Source: Micrococcales bacterium | Lineage (GTDB): Bacteria; Actinomycetota; Actinomycetes; Actinomycetales; Microbacteriaceae | Assembly: GCA_024639965.1 (NCBI GenBank) | Contig: JAHEGC010000004.1 | Coordinates: 22,366-79,026 of the forward strand | Reading direction: 5' to 3' | Length of the DNA stretch: 56,661 bases | Shown: piece after piece, positions 18,709-27,688 of the stretch | Numbering within the stretch: position 1 is the stretch's first letter | How the letters are laid out: each line of letters opens with the position of its first letter | Program-made: the position numbers and the translations under genes | The notes under the pieces: generated by a model | What the model saw: only the letters and a program-made list of their open reading frames with translations | Told to the model about the DNA's origin: nothing | Databases searched by the model: none

Positions 18709-20085
18709 TTAGTCGAGGAAGTCGACCAGCTTCGAGGCGAGCCCGACGTACGTCGCGGGAGTGAGATCGAGAAGTCGCTCCTTGCCCGCCGCGGACATCT
18801 CCAGCCCCTCGATAAACGCGCGCACGTCACTTTCGGTGAGCCGCTTGCCACGCGTGAGATCCTTGAGGAGCTCATACGGATTGTCGATTTCGGTCGTTCC
18901 CGCGGCGCGTTCGGCGCGCAGAACGGTCTGAATCGCTTCGCCGAGGACCTCGAGGTTGTCGCCGAGATCGGCGAGGAGCGCGTCGCGGTTGATGCCGATT
19001 TCTCCGAGACCGCCGCGGATGTTTGCGATTGCCAGGAGTGAGTGTCCCAGAACAACACCGAGATTGCGCTGGGTGGTCGAGTCGGTGAGGTCGCGCTGCA
19101 TACGCGACGTGACGAGGGTCGAGGCAAGAGCGTCACCGAGCGCCGTTCCGATTTCGAGGTTCGCCTCGGCGTTTTCGAATCGAATCGGATTGACCTTGTG
19201 GGGCATGGTGGACGAGCCGGTCGCACCCTTGACCGGTATCTGCGTGATAAAGCCGTTGGAGATGTAGGTCCACACGTCGGTGCAGAGGTTGTGGAGTACG
19301 CGATTGACGAGTCCGATGCGCGTGAGCAACGCGGCTTGCGTGTCGTGCGATTCGATCTGGGTCGTGAGCGGGTTCCACTCGAGCCCGAGCGACTCGACGA
19401 AGCTGCGCGAGATGCGAATCCAATCGATCTCGGGAGCCGCGACGACGTGGGCCGAGAAGGTTCCCGTGGCACCGGAGAACTTACCCGTGAGGGTGATCGC
19501 GTCGACCTCTCGCAGGGTGACCTGGAGACGGTGAACGAACACCGCGATCTCCTTGCCGAACGTTGTCGGGGTTGCGGGTTGTCCGTGAGTGCGAGAGAGC
19601 ATGGGGGTCTCGCGCTCGGCACGCGCGAGGTCGGTGAGTGCGTCGACGAGCGCCGCCGCGGCGGGGCGCCACACCTCGCGAACCGCGCGACCAAGAGTGA
19701 TTCCGTAGGAGAGATTGTTGATGTCCTCGCTTGTACATGCGAAGTGCGTCAATTCGGCGAGGCGCGAAAGCCCCAGTCGGTCGAGATGCTCACGGACGAG
19801 ATATTCCACGGCCTTCACGTCGTGCTTCGTCGTGGCCTCCAACTCGGCGATTCGAGCGACGTCGTCATCTCCGAAATTTGCGGCGACCTCACGAAGCGAT
19901 GCCGCTTCGGCCGCGGTCAGCGAGGAACCGAACAAGCCCTCGTTCGCCAGCGCGATGAGCCATTCGATTTCGACGTGAACTCGGGCGCGATTGAGCCCCG
20001 CTTCGGAGAGAAACTGACCAATCTCGGCGACCGACTGGTGGTAACGACCATCGAGTGGGCTGAGCGGTTGCGGGGAAAGCGCCAT
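18709..20085 (-). CDS. purB: Adenylosuccinate lyase
   Basis: SPLDGRYHQ, KGATGSSTMPHKVNPIRFEN. Confidence 0.96.
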   Translation of the reverse strand: MALSPQPLSPLDGRYHQSVAEIGQFLSEAGLNRARVHVEIEWLIALANEGLFGSSLTAAEAASLREVAANFGDDDVARIAELEATTKHDVKAVEYLVREHLDRLGLSRLAELTHFACTSEDINNLSYGITLGRAVREVWRPAAAALVDALTDLARAERETPMLSRTHGQPATPTTFGKEIAVFVHRLQVTLREVDAITLTGKFSGATGTFSAHVVAAPEIDWIRISRSFVESLGLEWNPLTTQIESHDTQAALLTRIGLVNRVLHNLCTDVWTYISNGFITQIPVKGATGSSTMPHKVNPIRFENAEANLEIGTALGDALASTLVTSRMQRDLTDSTTQRNLGVVLGHSLLAIANIRGGLGEIGINRDALLADLGDNLEVLGEAIQTVLRAERAAGTTEIDNPYELLKDLTRGKRLTESDVRAFIEGLEMSAAGKERLLDLTPATYVGLASKLVDFLD

Positions 20086-20202
20086 GCCTCCATTCTCGCA
20101 GTTTTCTCCCCACCGCGTGGGTCGCACGGTCGTTCCCCAATCGTGCCGAATGGCGCGCGGGGAGGTGGCCGTCTACGCCACCGTTGTGGGGTGATCACCG
20201 TG

Positions 20203-20367
20203 ATGGGGGGCGACCCTCGAGCCGACATTGACAGCGCACTGAGTGCGCTCTCCGCGAGTGTCGCGCGCGACGGCTGGTTCGGCCCGGCACGCATCGCTTA
20301 CGACGAGGTGGTCTCCTCTCTTGTTCGCAGACTCGTCGTCGTCGATGTCAGCGCCGGACACGGATGA
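20203..20367 (+). CDS. Small helical WXG-like ORF coupled to downstream hydrolase (GTG alternative start at 20191)
   Basis: MGGDPRADIDSALSALSASVARDGWFGPARIAYDEVVSSLVRRLVVVDVSAGHG; ATGA overlap with next gene. Confidence 0.5.
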   Translation: MGGDPRADIDSALSALSASVARDGWFGPARIAYDEVVSSLVRRLVVVDVSAGHG

Positions 20368-21443
20368 TCCCTCCCGTCTCGGTTGATTCCACCTCGCTCG
20401 GTTACACCGCCGACGCGCTTGCCCGCCGGGTCAGCGATCTCGGTGTAGCCGCCGGGCACCTCGCTCGCGCGACCGTCACCGCCTCCATCGACCCGCGCTT
20501 CGACGCCGCTCGTGTCGAAATTGATGCCGTCTGGCGTGAGGTCTGTCGACTCCACGACGACCTCACCGCGGTGCTCGTCGCGCTCGTCCCGAGCGAGGCT
20601 AGTCGAATCGACTGCACGTCCTCCGTTTTCGGCGCGTTCGGAGGGGTTTTCGGTGCGCTGTCCGTGGTCGCGTCGGCGGTGATCGACGGGCGGGCATGGG
20701 CGCCGCTTCGCTCCGTTTCATCGGCGGTCGAGGGTTCGGCGCCGTGGGCAACTGCCAGCGCTGCCGTTGTCGGAGTCGAACGTGTCGGCGAGGCAACCGC
20801 GACAACCGCGCCCGACACCATGGCGGCACGGGTGAATCGAATCCCGCGCGGGCCCGATCGAATTCGCGTCGATCGCTTCGCTGGTCCGGACGGTGATCGG
20901 TTCGAGGTTTACCTCGGGGGCACCGATTTCACCGCGGCAGCGGAGGATCCGTGGTGGGCGGGCACGAATTTCGACCTGCTTGCATCGGGACGTTCGCGAT
21001 CGGTGGCGGCAACGGAAGAAGCCCTGCGGCTCGCGGGAGTGACACGGGATACGCCGATCGTGCTCACGGGACACTCGCAGGGTGGAGCGATCGCCCTCGC
21101 GCTCGCTCGGTCGGGCCACTTCACCGTCGACGCGGTGTTCACCGTGGGCACACCCGTCGGACTTGTCGGTGACGCACCGAACGTTCCCACGTTTCACGTG
21201 GAACACGTCAACGACGTTGTGCCTGCGCTCGGCGGTACGGTCGCCGACACGACGGGGACGACCTGGTTCGCCACGCCGACACACGGCGAGTGGGGAATCG
21301 AGGCGCATCTCTGGGAGACCTATCGCGACACCGCCGCCCGTGTCGACGCAACAAACGACCCAACCCTCACCGCCGTCGAACAGCGAATCCGACGCGACGG
21401 AGCCGGGGTGGTGTCGACCTTTCGGGTGACTAGTTCCTGGTGA
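20364..21443 (+). CDS. Alpha/beta hydrolase (lipase-like) with N-terminal helical domain
   Basis: GHSQGG nucleophile elbow, FTVGTPVG, late His region; N-terminal coiled/helical segment. Confidence 0.8.
   Translation: MIPPVSVDSTSLGYTADALARRVSDLGVAAGHLARATVTASIDPRFDAARVEIDAVWREVCRLHDDLTAVLVALVPSEASRIDCTSSVFGAFGGVFGALSVVASAVIDGRAWAPLRSVSSAVEGSAPWATASAAVVGVERVGEATATTAPDTMAARVNRIPRGPDRIRVDRFAGPDGDRFEVYLGGTDFTAAAEDPWWAGTNFDLLASGRSRSVAATEEALRLAGVTRDTPIVLTGHSQGGAIALALARSGHFTVDAVFTVGTPVGLVGDAPNVPTFHVEHVNDVVPALGGTVADTTGTTWFATPTHGEWGIEAHLWETYRDTAARVDATNDPTLTAVEQRIRRDGAGVVSTFRVTSSW
21190..21205. promoter_or_regulatory. Degenerate parS-like site inside hydrolase CDS (2 mismatches)
   Basis: CGTTTCACGTGGAACA. 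Confidence 0.35.
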
Positions 21444-21831
21444 CGGGACGCGTGAAAGGCCGCAGCACGACCCCGATGAGCCAGTTGCACAGCGACATCA
21501 CGAGCGCGCCGAGAACACCCCAACCGAACGACGTGATGACGAGACCGAAGCCGAGATACGGGGTCACACTGGCGACGAGCATGAGCAGCGCGCCGTTGAC
21601 GACGAGCGCGATGAGTCCCAGAGTCAGCAGATAAATCGGGAACGCGACGATGCGGATGAAGTTTCCGATGACGGCATTGACGATGCCGAAGATCGCGGCG
21701 ACGGTCGCATAGGACAGCGCGGTGTCCAAGTCGCTCGAACCGAACGGGACGAGCTGGATTCCGTCCACGAGGAGGTCGGAAATCCAGAGCGCCAAGGAGT
21801 TGACGATCAAACCGAGAAGCAGTCGAACCAT
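21430..21831 (-). CDS. 4-TM phage-holin-superfamily-IV (DUF/PF04020-like) membrane protein
   Basis: MVRLLLGLIVNSLALWISDLLVDGIQL...FGIVNAVIGNFIRIVAFPIYLLTLGLIALVVNGALLMLV. Confidence 0.85.
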   Translation of the reverse strand: MVRLLLGLIVNSLALWISDLLVDGIQLVPFGSSDLDTALSYATVAAIFGIVNAVIGNFIRIVAFPIYLLTLGLIALVVNGALLMLVASVTPYLGFGLVITSFGWGVLGALVMSLCNWLIGVVLRPFTRPVTRN

Positions 21832-21870
21832 GAGTACAGCCTACGCGCGAGCACATCGTAGGCTGAAATG

Positions 21871-22956
21871 GTGAGCCTGTTCAGCAGAGAGAGCCGAGTC
21901 GTTGTGCGACCGGAAATTCTGAACCTGCCCGCCTACAAGCAGGGTCGACCGGCACCCGCCGACGCGTTCAAGTTGTCGTCTAATGAGAATCCGTTCCCGA
22001 CCCCCGCGTGGGTCGCGGAGGCGATGGCCGAGGCGCAGGTTTCGCGCTATCCCGAATCGACGTCGCGAACCGTGCGCGAGCGGATTGCCGCCGAGTGGGC
22101 GTGCGATGTGGACGAGGTCATCGTCGGTGCGGGATCCGTCTCGATTCTCTACCAACTCATTCAGGCGGTGTCGGGTCCGGGAGACAACATTGTTTTCGCA
22201 TGGCGGTCTTTCGAGGCGTACCCGTGGATTGCGACGGTGGCGGGTGCCGAGGGAGTGCGCATTCCCAACCTCCCTGACCACCGACACGATCTCGACGCAA
22301 TGATCGCCGCGGTCAACGATCGCACCCGTGCCGTCCTCCTCTGCACCCCAAACAATCCGACGGGTGCCGCCATCACGACTGACGAATTCCACAACGCGAT
22401 GGCGCGCATCCCCGACGACGTCCTCGTCATCCTCGATGAGGCGTACGCGGAGTTTTCCCACGAGCCCGACATCGTCTGCGGCAAGAAAATCACGGGTGGC
22501 TATTCGAACCTCGTGATGCTGCGAACCTTCTCCAAGGCCTACGGCCTCGCTGGCCTCCGAATCGGATACGGCATCGGGCCCGCGGCGATTCTGCAGGCCG
22601 CCAATTCCACGGCGATCCCCATGGTCGTCACCGAACAAGCGCAACGAGCGGCGCTCGCCGTGCTCGATCACAAGGACGATGCCATGGTGCGGGTGATGGA
22701 ACTTTGTGCGCGACGCGACCGGGTGTGGAGCGACCTCGTCGGCCAGGGGTGGAGCGTTCCGCGCCCGCACGGCAACTTCGTGTGGCTTCCCACGGGAACG
22801 GACACCGACAAGGCCGCCGAAATTCTCGAAAACGGCGGAATCATTGCTCGCGTGTTCCCCGGCGACGGAATTCGCGTGACAATCGGCGAGGCCGACTCGG
22901 TCGAACCGTTCCTCGCGGCCACGGCACGCATCATCGCGGCCGACCTGCAGCACTAG
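21871..22956 (+). CDS. hisC: Histidinol-phosphate/aromatic aminotransferase
   Basis: LSSNENPFPTP, LCTPNNPTG, RTFSKAYGLAGLRIGYG; GTG 21871 preferred (TAGGCT 6 nt upstream; ATG 21868 also possible). Confidence 0.88.
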   Translation: MSLFSRESRVVVRPEILNLPAYKQGRPAPADAFKLSSNENPFPTPAWVAEAMAEAQVSRYPESTSRTVRERIAAEWACDVDEVIVGAGSVSILYQLIQAVSGPGDNIVFAWRSFEAYPWIATVAGAEGVRIPNLPDHRHDLDAMIAAVNDRTRAVLLCTPNNPTGAAITTDEFHNAMARIPDDVLVILDEAYAEFSHEPDIVCGKKITGGYSNLVMLRTFSKAYGLAGLRIGYGIGPAAILQAANSTAIPMVVTEQAQRAALAVLDHKDDAMVRVMELCARRDRVWSDLVGQGWSVPRPHGNFVWLPTGTDTDKAAEILENGGIIARVFPGDGIRVTIGEADSVEPFLAATARIIAADLQH

Positions 22957-22980
22957 AGGCGAAACGGCTAGTCTGTTCTT

Positions 22981-24093
22981 ATGCCGTACACCGAGGCGAC
23001 CCTGCAGCTGCTGTCCATCGATGGCACTCTTGTCGAGAGCGATCGCACCGCGGAATATCGCGCCATCGTCGACAAACTCGGCGACGACCAGCTCCGCGAG
23101 TTCTATCGCCACATGGTCACGACCCGCCGATTCGACATCGAATCGGGCAACCTCCAGCGACAGGGGCAACTTGCGCTGTGGATTCCCAGCCTCGGTCAGG
23201 AAGCGGCACAGGTTGGCTCGGCCTTCGCGAGCCGCCCGCAAGACATGATCTTCCCGTCGTATCGCGAGCACGCCGTTGCGCGCATCCGCGGAATCGACCC
23301 CATCCACATCATCGAACTTCTGCGCGGTGTCACGAACGGCGGCTGGAACCCGAACGACTTCAACGTTCGTCTGTATACGCTCGTTCTCGGATCGCAGACA
23401 CTGCACGCCGCCGGATATGCGATGGGTATTGGCTTCGACGGCAAGTCCGGAACGGGCAAGGTCGACAAGGACGAAGCGACGATGGTCTACTTCGGCGACG
23501 GCGCAACGAGCGAGGGCGACGTCAGCGAAGCACTCGTCTTCGCACAGTCCTACCAAGCGCCGATCGTGTTCTTCCTCCAGAACAACCAGTACGCAATCTC
23601 GGTGCCGGTCGTACGCCAGTCGCGCAGCCCGCTCTACAAGCGCGGTGAAGGATTCGGAATCGAGTCGTACCAGATCGACGGAAACGACGTCCTCATCTCC
23701 TATGCCGTCACCCGAACCGCGCTCGACGCGGCTCGCGCGGGCGAGGGCCCGCGTTTCATCGAAGCGCAGACCTACCGACTCGGTGCTCACACCACGAGTG
23801 ATGACCCGACCAAGTACCGCGAACAGTCGGAAGAGGATTATTGGAAGGAGCGCGACCCGATCGCGCGTTTCGAGAAGTTCCTCCGCACCAAGGGCGAGAG
23901 CGACACGTTCTTCGCCGAGGTCAAGCAGGAGGGTGAAGATCTTGCCTCCGACATTCGCACGCGAACCCTCACGCTCACCGCCCCGACGATTGACGTGATG
24001 TTCGACCACGTGTTCACCGACGATCACCCCGTCACCGCGGCACAGAAGAAGTGGCTCGTCGAGTACGAGAAGTCGTTCGGGGGTGAGCGATGA
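22981..24093 (+). CDS. 2-oxoacid dehydrogenase E1 component alpha subunit (pyruvate or branched-chain)
   Basis: YFGDGATSEGDVSEALVFA thiamine-PP motif, YRLGAHTTSDDPTKYR. Confidence 0.93.
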   Translation: MPYTEATLQLLSIDGTLVESDRTAEYRAIVDKLGDDQLREFYRHMVTTRRFDIESGNLQRQGQLALWIPSLGQEAAQVGSAFASRPQDMIFPSYREHAVARIRGIDPIHIIELLRGVTNGGWNPNDFNVRLYTLVLGSQTLHAAGYAMGIGFDGKSGTGKVDKDEATMVYFGDGATSEGDVSEALVFAQSYQAPIVFFLQNNQYAISVPVVRQSRSPLYKRGEGFGIESYQIDGNDVLISYAVTRTALDAARAGEGPRFIEAQTYRLGAHTTSDDPTKYREQSEEDYWKERDPIARFEKFLRTKGESDTFFAEVKQEGEDLASDIRTRTLTLTAPTIDVMFDHVFTDDHPVTAAQKKWLVEYEKSFGGER

Positions 24094-25067
24094 CCGAAAA
24101 CCTGTCGATGGCGAAGGCCATCAACCTCGGCCTTCAGCGCGCGCTCGCCGACGACCCCAAAGTGTTGCTCATGGGGGAGGACATCGGAACACTCGGCGGC
24201 GTCTTCCGCGTGACCGAGGGTCTCAAAAAGGAGTTCGGCGAGAACCGAGTTCTCGACACCCCGCTCGCCGAGTCGGGAATTGTCGGAACAGCAATCGGTC
24301 TCGCGATGCGCGGCTACCGTCCCGTCTGTGAAATCCAATTCGAAGGATTCGTGTTCCCCGCTTTCGACCAGATCGTCACCCAGCTGGCGAAACAGACGAC
24401 GCGTCACCAGGGCACTCAATCCTTCCCCGTCGTGATTCGCATCCCCTACGGCGGGCACATCGGTGCGGTCGAGCACCACCAGGAAAGCCCCGAGGCGTAC
24501 TTCGCCCACACCGCGGGCCTCCGTGTCATTTCGCCCGCGACGCCCAACGACGGATTCCACATGATCCAGCAGGCGATCACGTCGAACGACCCCGTCATCT
24601 TCCTCGAACCGAAGGCACGTTATTGGCCGAAGGGCGATGTGGACATGTCGAACGCGGCCGCGCCGATGCACCAGTCACGCGTTGTGCGAACCGGCACAGA
24701 CATCACACTCGTTGGACACGGCGCCATGGTCGCCATGATGCTCGATGCCGCCGAAGTGGCCCAGAGCGAGGGAGTTTCCATCGAGGTCGTCGACCTTCGC
24801 TCGCTCTCGCCCATCGACTACGACCCGATCATTGCGTCGGTGCAGAAGACCGGCCGACTCGTCGTCTGCCAGGAAGCCCCGGGCAACGCCTCCGTTGGTT
24901 CGGAAATCGCCTCGACCGTCGCGGAACACGCGTTCTATTACTTGAACGCACCAGTTCTTCGAGTCAGCGGTTTCGACGTTCCGTTCCCGCCCGCGAACCT
25001 TGAGGGTTTGTATCTTCCCGATGTCGACCGAATTCTCGACGCGGTCGATCGAGCGAGAGGGTACTGA
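24090..25067 (+). CDS. 2-oxoacid dehydrogenase E1 component beta subunit
   Basis: [56 protein letters not shown]. Confidence 0.95.
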   Translation: MTENLSMAKAINLGLQRALADDPKVLLMGEDIGTLGGVFRVTEGLKKEFGENRVLDTPLAESGIVGTAIGLAMRGYRPVCEIQFEGFVFPAFDQIVTQLAKQTTRHQGTQSFPVVIRIPYGGHIGAVEHHQESPEAYFAHTAGLRVISPATPNDGFHMIQQAITSNDPVIFLEPKARYWPKGDVDMSNAAAPMHQSRVVRTGTDITLVGHGAMVAMMLDAAEVAQSEGVSIEVVDLRSLSPIDYDPIIASVQKTGRLVVCQEAPGNASVGSEIASTVAEHAFYYLNAPVLRVSGFDVPFPPANLEGLYLPDVDRILDAVDRARGY

Positions 25068-25068
25068 C

Positions 25069-26433
25069 GTGGCTGTAGTTGATTTCCCGCTTCCCGACGT
25101 CGGTGAGGGTCTCACCGAAGCCGAGATTGTGCAGTGGCGCGTGAAGAAGGGCGACACCGTCGCGATCAACGATGTGCTCGTCGAGATCGAGACCGCCAAA
25201 TCGCTCGTTGAGTTGCCGAGCCCGTTCGCCGGAACCATTGTCGCGATTCTCGCTGCCGAGGGGGATACGGTCGCCGTCGGCACGCCGATCATTCAGGTCG
25301 ATTCGGAGGGTGGCGTTCCCGCACCGCTTCACCCCGCCCCCGAGATGAAGCACGACCCCGAAACTCTTCAGGCGAGCAAGCCGCCCGCGAGCAAACCCGC
25401 CGCGAAGGCGGAAGCCGAGTCGAAGCCCGAACCGGTTTTGGTCGGATACGGCAGCAGCGGACACGCAACCTCGCGTCGCGGCAAGCGCACGAATAACGCA
25501 CCGAGCGCTCCCGTTTCGGTGAGCGGCGTCGACGGCGTCACCGAACCCGTGGTCTACCCGCCCGCGGGATCGACTCCCGTGCTCGCCAAGCCACCGGTTC
25601 GCAAGCTCGCCAAGGAACTCGGCGTCGACATCACGAAGGTGCCGGCGACTGGAGCGAATGGCGAGGTCACTCGTGACGACGTCGTGCGTCAATCCGAAGT
25701 GAAGACGGTCTTCCGCAACGCCGAAACACCCGAGTGGCCGAGCGAACGCGAGGAGCGCATCCCCGTCAAGGGCGTCCGTAAGGCAATCGCCTCGGCGATG
25801 GTCAAGTCGAAGTTCGAAGCGCCGCACGTCTCAGTGTTCGTCGACATCGATGCGACCCGAACCATGGACTTCGTCAAGCGACTCAAGGCGTCACCCGACT
25901 TCCAGGGGATTCGCGTGTCGCCGCTTCTCATCATGGCGCGTGCCGTGATTTGGGCCGTCCAGCGCAACCCCACCGTCAACTCGTCGTGGACCGACAAGGA
26001 GATTGTCGTTCACCACTATGTCAATCTCGGGATCGCCGCCGCGACGCCGCGAGGGCTCATTGTGCCGAACGTCAAGGAAGCGCAGTCGCTCAACATGAAG
26101 CAACTCGCGATGGGGCTCGAACAGCTCACCATAACCGCACGGGATGGCAAGACGACCCCCGACGAGATGTCGAACGGAACCATCACCATCACGAACCTCG
26201 GTTCGTTCGGAGTGGACACGGGAACACCCATCATTAACCCCGGTGAGGTTTCCATCGTCGCGCTCGGAACCATCAAGCAGAAGCCGTGGGTCGTCGACGG
26301 CGAGGTCGTTCCGCGATTCGTCACCACAGTCGGAGCCTCATTCGACCACCGTGTCGTCGACGGTGATGTCGCCAGCCGATTCCTCGCCGACGTCGCGAGC
26401 ATTATTGAAGAGCCGGCCCTCCTCCTCGACTAG
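25069..26433 (+). CDS. Dihydrolipoamide acyltransferase E2 component
   Basis: One lipoyl domain ([12 protein letters not shown]), E3-binding domain, catalytic C-terminus with [16 protein letters not shown]. Confidence 0.95.
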   Translation: MAVVDFPLPDVGEGLTEAEIVQWRVKKGDTVAINDVLVEIETAKSLVELPSPFAGTIVAILAAEGDTVAVGTPIIQVDSEGGVPAPLHPAPEMKHDPETLQASKPPASKPAAKAEAESKPEPVLVGYGSSGHATSRRGKRTNNAPSAPVSVSGVDGVTEPVVYPPAGSTPVLAKPPVRKLAKELGVDITKVPATGANGEVTRDDVVRQSEVKTVFRNAETPEWPSEREERIPVKGVRKAIASAMVKSKFEAPHVSVFVDIDATRTMDFVKRLKASPDFQGIRVSPLLIMARAVIWAVQRNPTVNSSWTDKEIVVHHYVNLGIAAATPRGLIVPNVKEAQSLNMKQLAMGLEQLTITARDGKTTPDEMSNGTITITNLGSFGVDTGTPIINPGEVSIVALGTIKQKPWVVDGEVVPRFVTTVGASFDHRVVDGDVASRFLADVASIIEEPALLLD

Positions 26434-26436
26434 TTT

Positions 26437-26465
26437 TTGACAATCATTCTCAATAACGATACGGT
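26437..26465 (+). promoter_or_regulatory. Zur-controlled promoter: Zur box TGACAATCATTCTCA (26438-26452) overlapping TTGACA-N17-TACGGT
   Basis: Imperfect palindrome TGAnAATnATTnTCA; -10 ends 6 nt before ATG 26472. Confidence 0.7.
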
Positions 26466-26471
26466 CGGGGA

Positions 26472-26753
26472 ATGACACTCATCACTTTGGCCGCGGACGC
26501 TCACGATGCCGGGCTTTCATTCTGGGACGAATTGTGGGCCATCACGTTCGATCCCGCTCACATCGTGTCGGAACTCATTTGGCAGCTCGTGTTCGACGGT
26601 TTGTTCGTCGCCCTGTTATACGGAGTGGTCTTCAAGCGTTGGCTCCTTCCTCGTCTCCGCCGTGAAATCCACAAGGATCTCGATGCGGAGCACGGAATCG
26701 AACACCACGACGACCACATCCACATCCGGGGCGTCAACGACCACGACGACTGA
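26472..26753 (+). CDS. Zinc-linked single-TM microprotein with His/Asp-rich tail
   Basis: ...IWQLVFDGLFVALLYGVVFKRWLLPRLRREIHKDLDAEHGIEHHDDHIHIRGVNDHDD; immediately upstream of zur. Confidence 0.75.
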   Translation: MTLITLAADAHDAGLSFWDELWAITFDPAHIVSELIWQLVFDGLFVALLYGVVFKRWLLPRLRREIHKDLDAEHGIEHHDDHIHIRGVNDHDD

Positions 26754-26754
26754 G

Positions 26755-27135
26755 ATGACAACCGCTACTCGAACTACCCGGCAACGCACCATGATCGAAG
26801 CCGCGCTATCGGGAGTCGCCGAGTTCGTTTCCGCACAACAGCTGCACGCGCTACTGGGTGCCGATGCTCCGTCACTCGCGACGGTTTATCGCACTCTTCA
26901 AAGTCTCGAACGAAGCGGACAGATAGACACCGTCAATCGGAACGGAGAAGCGGTCTATCGCGCGTGCGCCCCGACTCATCATCATCACCTCGTCTGCACC
27001 GTGTGTTCGACCACGATCGAGGTCGCCGGTGACGAGGTCGAGCGCTGGGCATCTCAAACCGCCACCGAGCACGGTTTCGCGTTGCAAACGCACGTAGCCG
27101 ACATTTATGGCACGTGTGTCGCGTGTTCGACCTGA
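26755..27135 (+). CDS. zur: Fur-family zinc uptake regulator
   Basis: ATVYRTLQSLERSGQIDTV, HHHHLVCTVCSTTIEV, IYGTCVACST. Confidence 0.9.
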   Translation: MTTATRTTRQRTMIEAALSGVAEFVSAQQLHALLGADAPSLATVYRTLQSLERSGQIDTVNRNGEAVYRACAPTHHHHLVCTVCSTTIEVAGDEVERWASQTATEHGFALQTHVADIYGTCVACST

Positions 27136-27137
27136 GT

Positions 27138-27166
27138 TTGTGCCAATTCCACATTTCGCGTACCCT
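27138..27166 (+). promoter_or_regulatory. Candidate promoter of rpmB operon (TTGTGC-N17-TACCCT)
   Basis: -35/-10-like hexamers with 17-bp spacer; implies a leader of about 100 nt. Confidence 0.45.
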
Positions 27167-27278
27167 TGAGACGTTGCGCGTTAACTCGTGCACGCCGTGG
27201 TCGGGTCACCCGATTCGACTGCAGACAAGTGATCTTGGGTGAGGGCTCGTACCTCACGGTAACTACAAGGAGAAAACC

Positions 27279-27515
27279 ATGGCAGCAGTGTGCCAGGTGA
27301 CCGGAGCCGTTCCTGGTTTCGGACACAGCATTTCGCACTCGCACCGTCGCACCAAGCGTCGGTTCGACCCCAACATCCAGAAGAAGACGTACTACGTGCC
27401 GTCGCTCGGCCGTAAGGTAACCCTCACGCTGTCGGCGAAGGGCATCAAGGTCGTCGACGCTCGCGGAATCGACGCCGTCGCCCGCGACCTCATCGCCCGA
27501 GGAGTGAAGCTCTAA
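27279..27515 (+). CDS. rpmB: 50S ribosomal protein L28 (zinc-ribbon-less type)
   Basis: [57 protein letters not shown]. Confidence 0.96.
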   Translation: MAAVCQVTGAVPGFGHSISHSHRRTKRRFDPNIQKKTYYVPSLGRKVTLTLSAKGIKVVDARGIDAVARDLIARGVKL

Positions 27516-27685
27516 TGGCCAAGAAGTCCCAGGACATCCGTCCGATCATCAAGATGCGTTCGACGGCTGGAACCGGGTACACCTACGTGACCCGCAAGAA
27601 CCGTCGAAACGACCCCGACCGCCTCGTGCTCAAGAAGTACGACCCGGTTGTCCGTAAGCACGTCGAATTCCGTGAGGAGCGCTAA
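27515..27685 (+). CDS. rpmG: 50S ribosomal protein L33 (Cys-free)
   Basis: [56 protein letters not shown]. Confidence 0.96.
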   Translation: MAKKSQDIRPIIKMRSTAGTGYTYVTRKNRRNDPDRLVLKKYDPVVRKHVEFREER

Positions 27686-27688
27686 ACC

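Noticed and set aside
19042-20202. N-terminal part of the 441-aa plus ORF ending at 20367
   Set aside because: Antisense to purB; only the last 54-58 codons (after purB) are considered as a possible real small ORF
21430-21831. Phage holin / prophage remnant
   Set aside because: The 4-TM family is named after holins but is a common chromosomal actinobacterial membrane protein; no other phage genes nearby
21841-24027. 728-aa minus-strand ORF antisense to hisC and the E1 alpha gene
   Set aside because: High-GC shadow ORF; the plus strand encodes two clear, conserved enzymes; the minus translation is Arg/Val/Asp-rich without recognisable domains
27136-27278. Zur box controlling rpmB-rpmG-rpsN
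   Set aside because: No TGAnAATnATTnTCA-like element found in the spacer; only the 26438 site upstream of the microprotein qualifies
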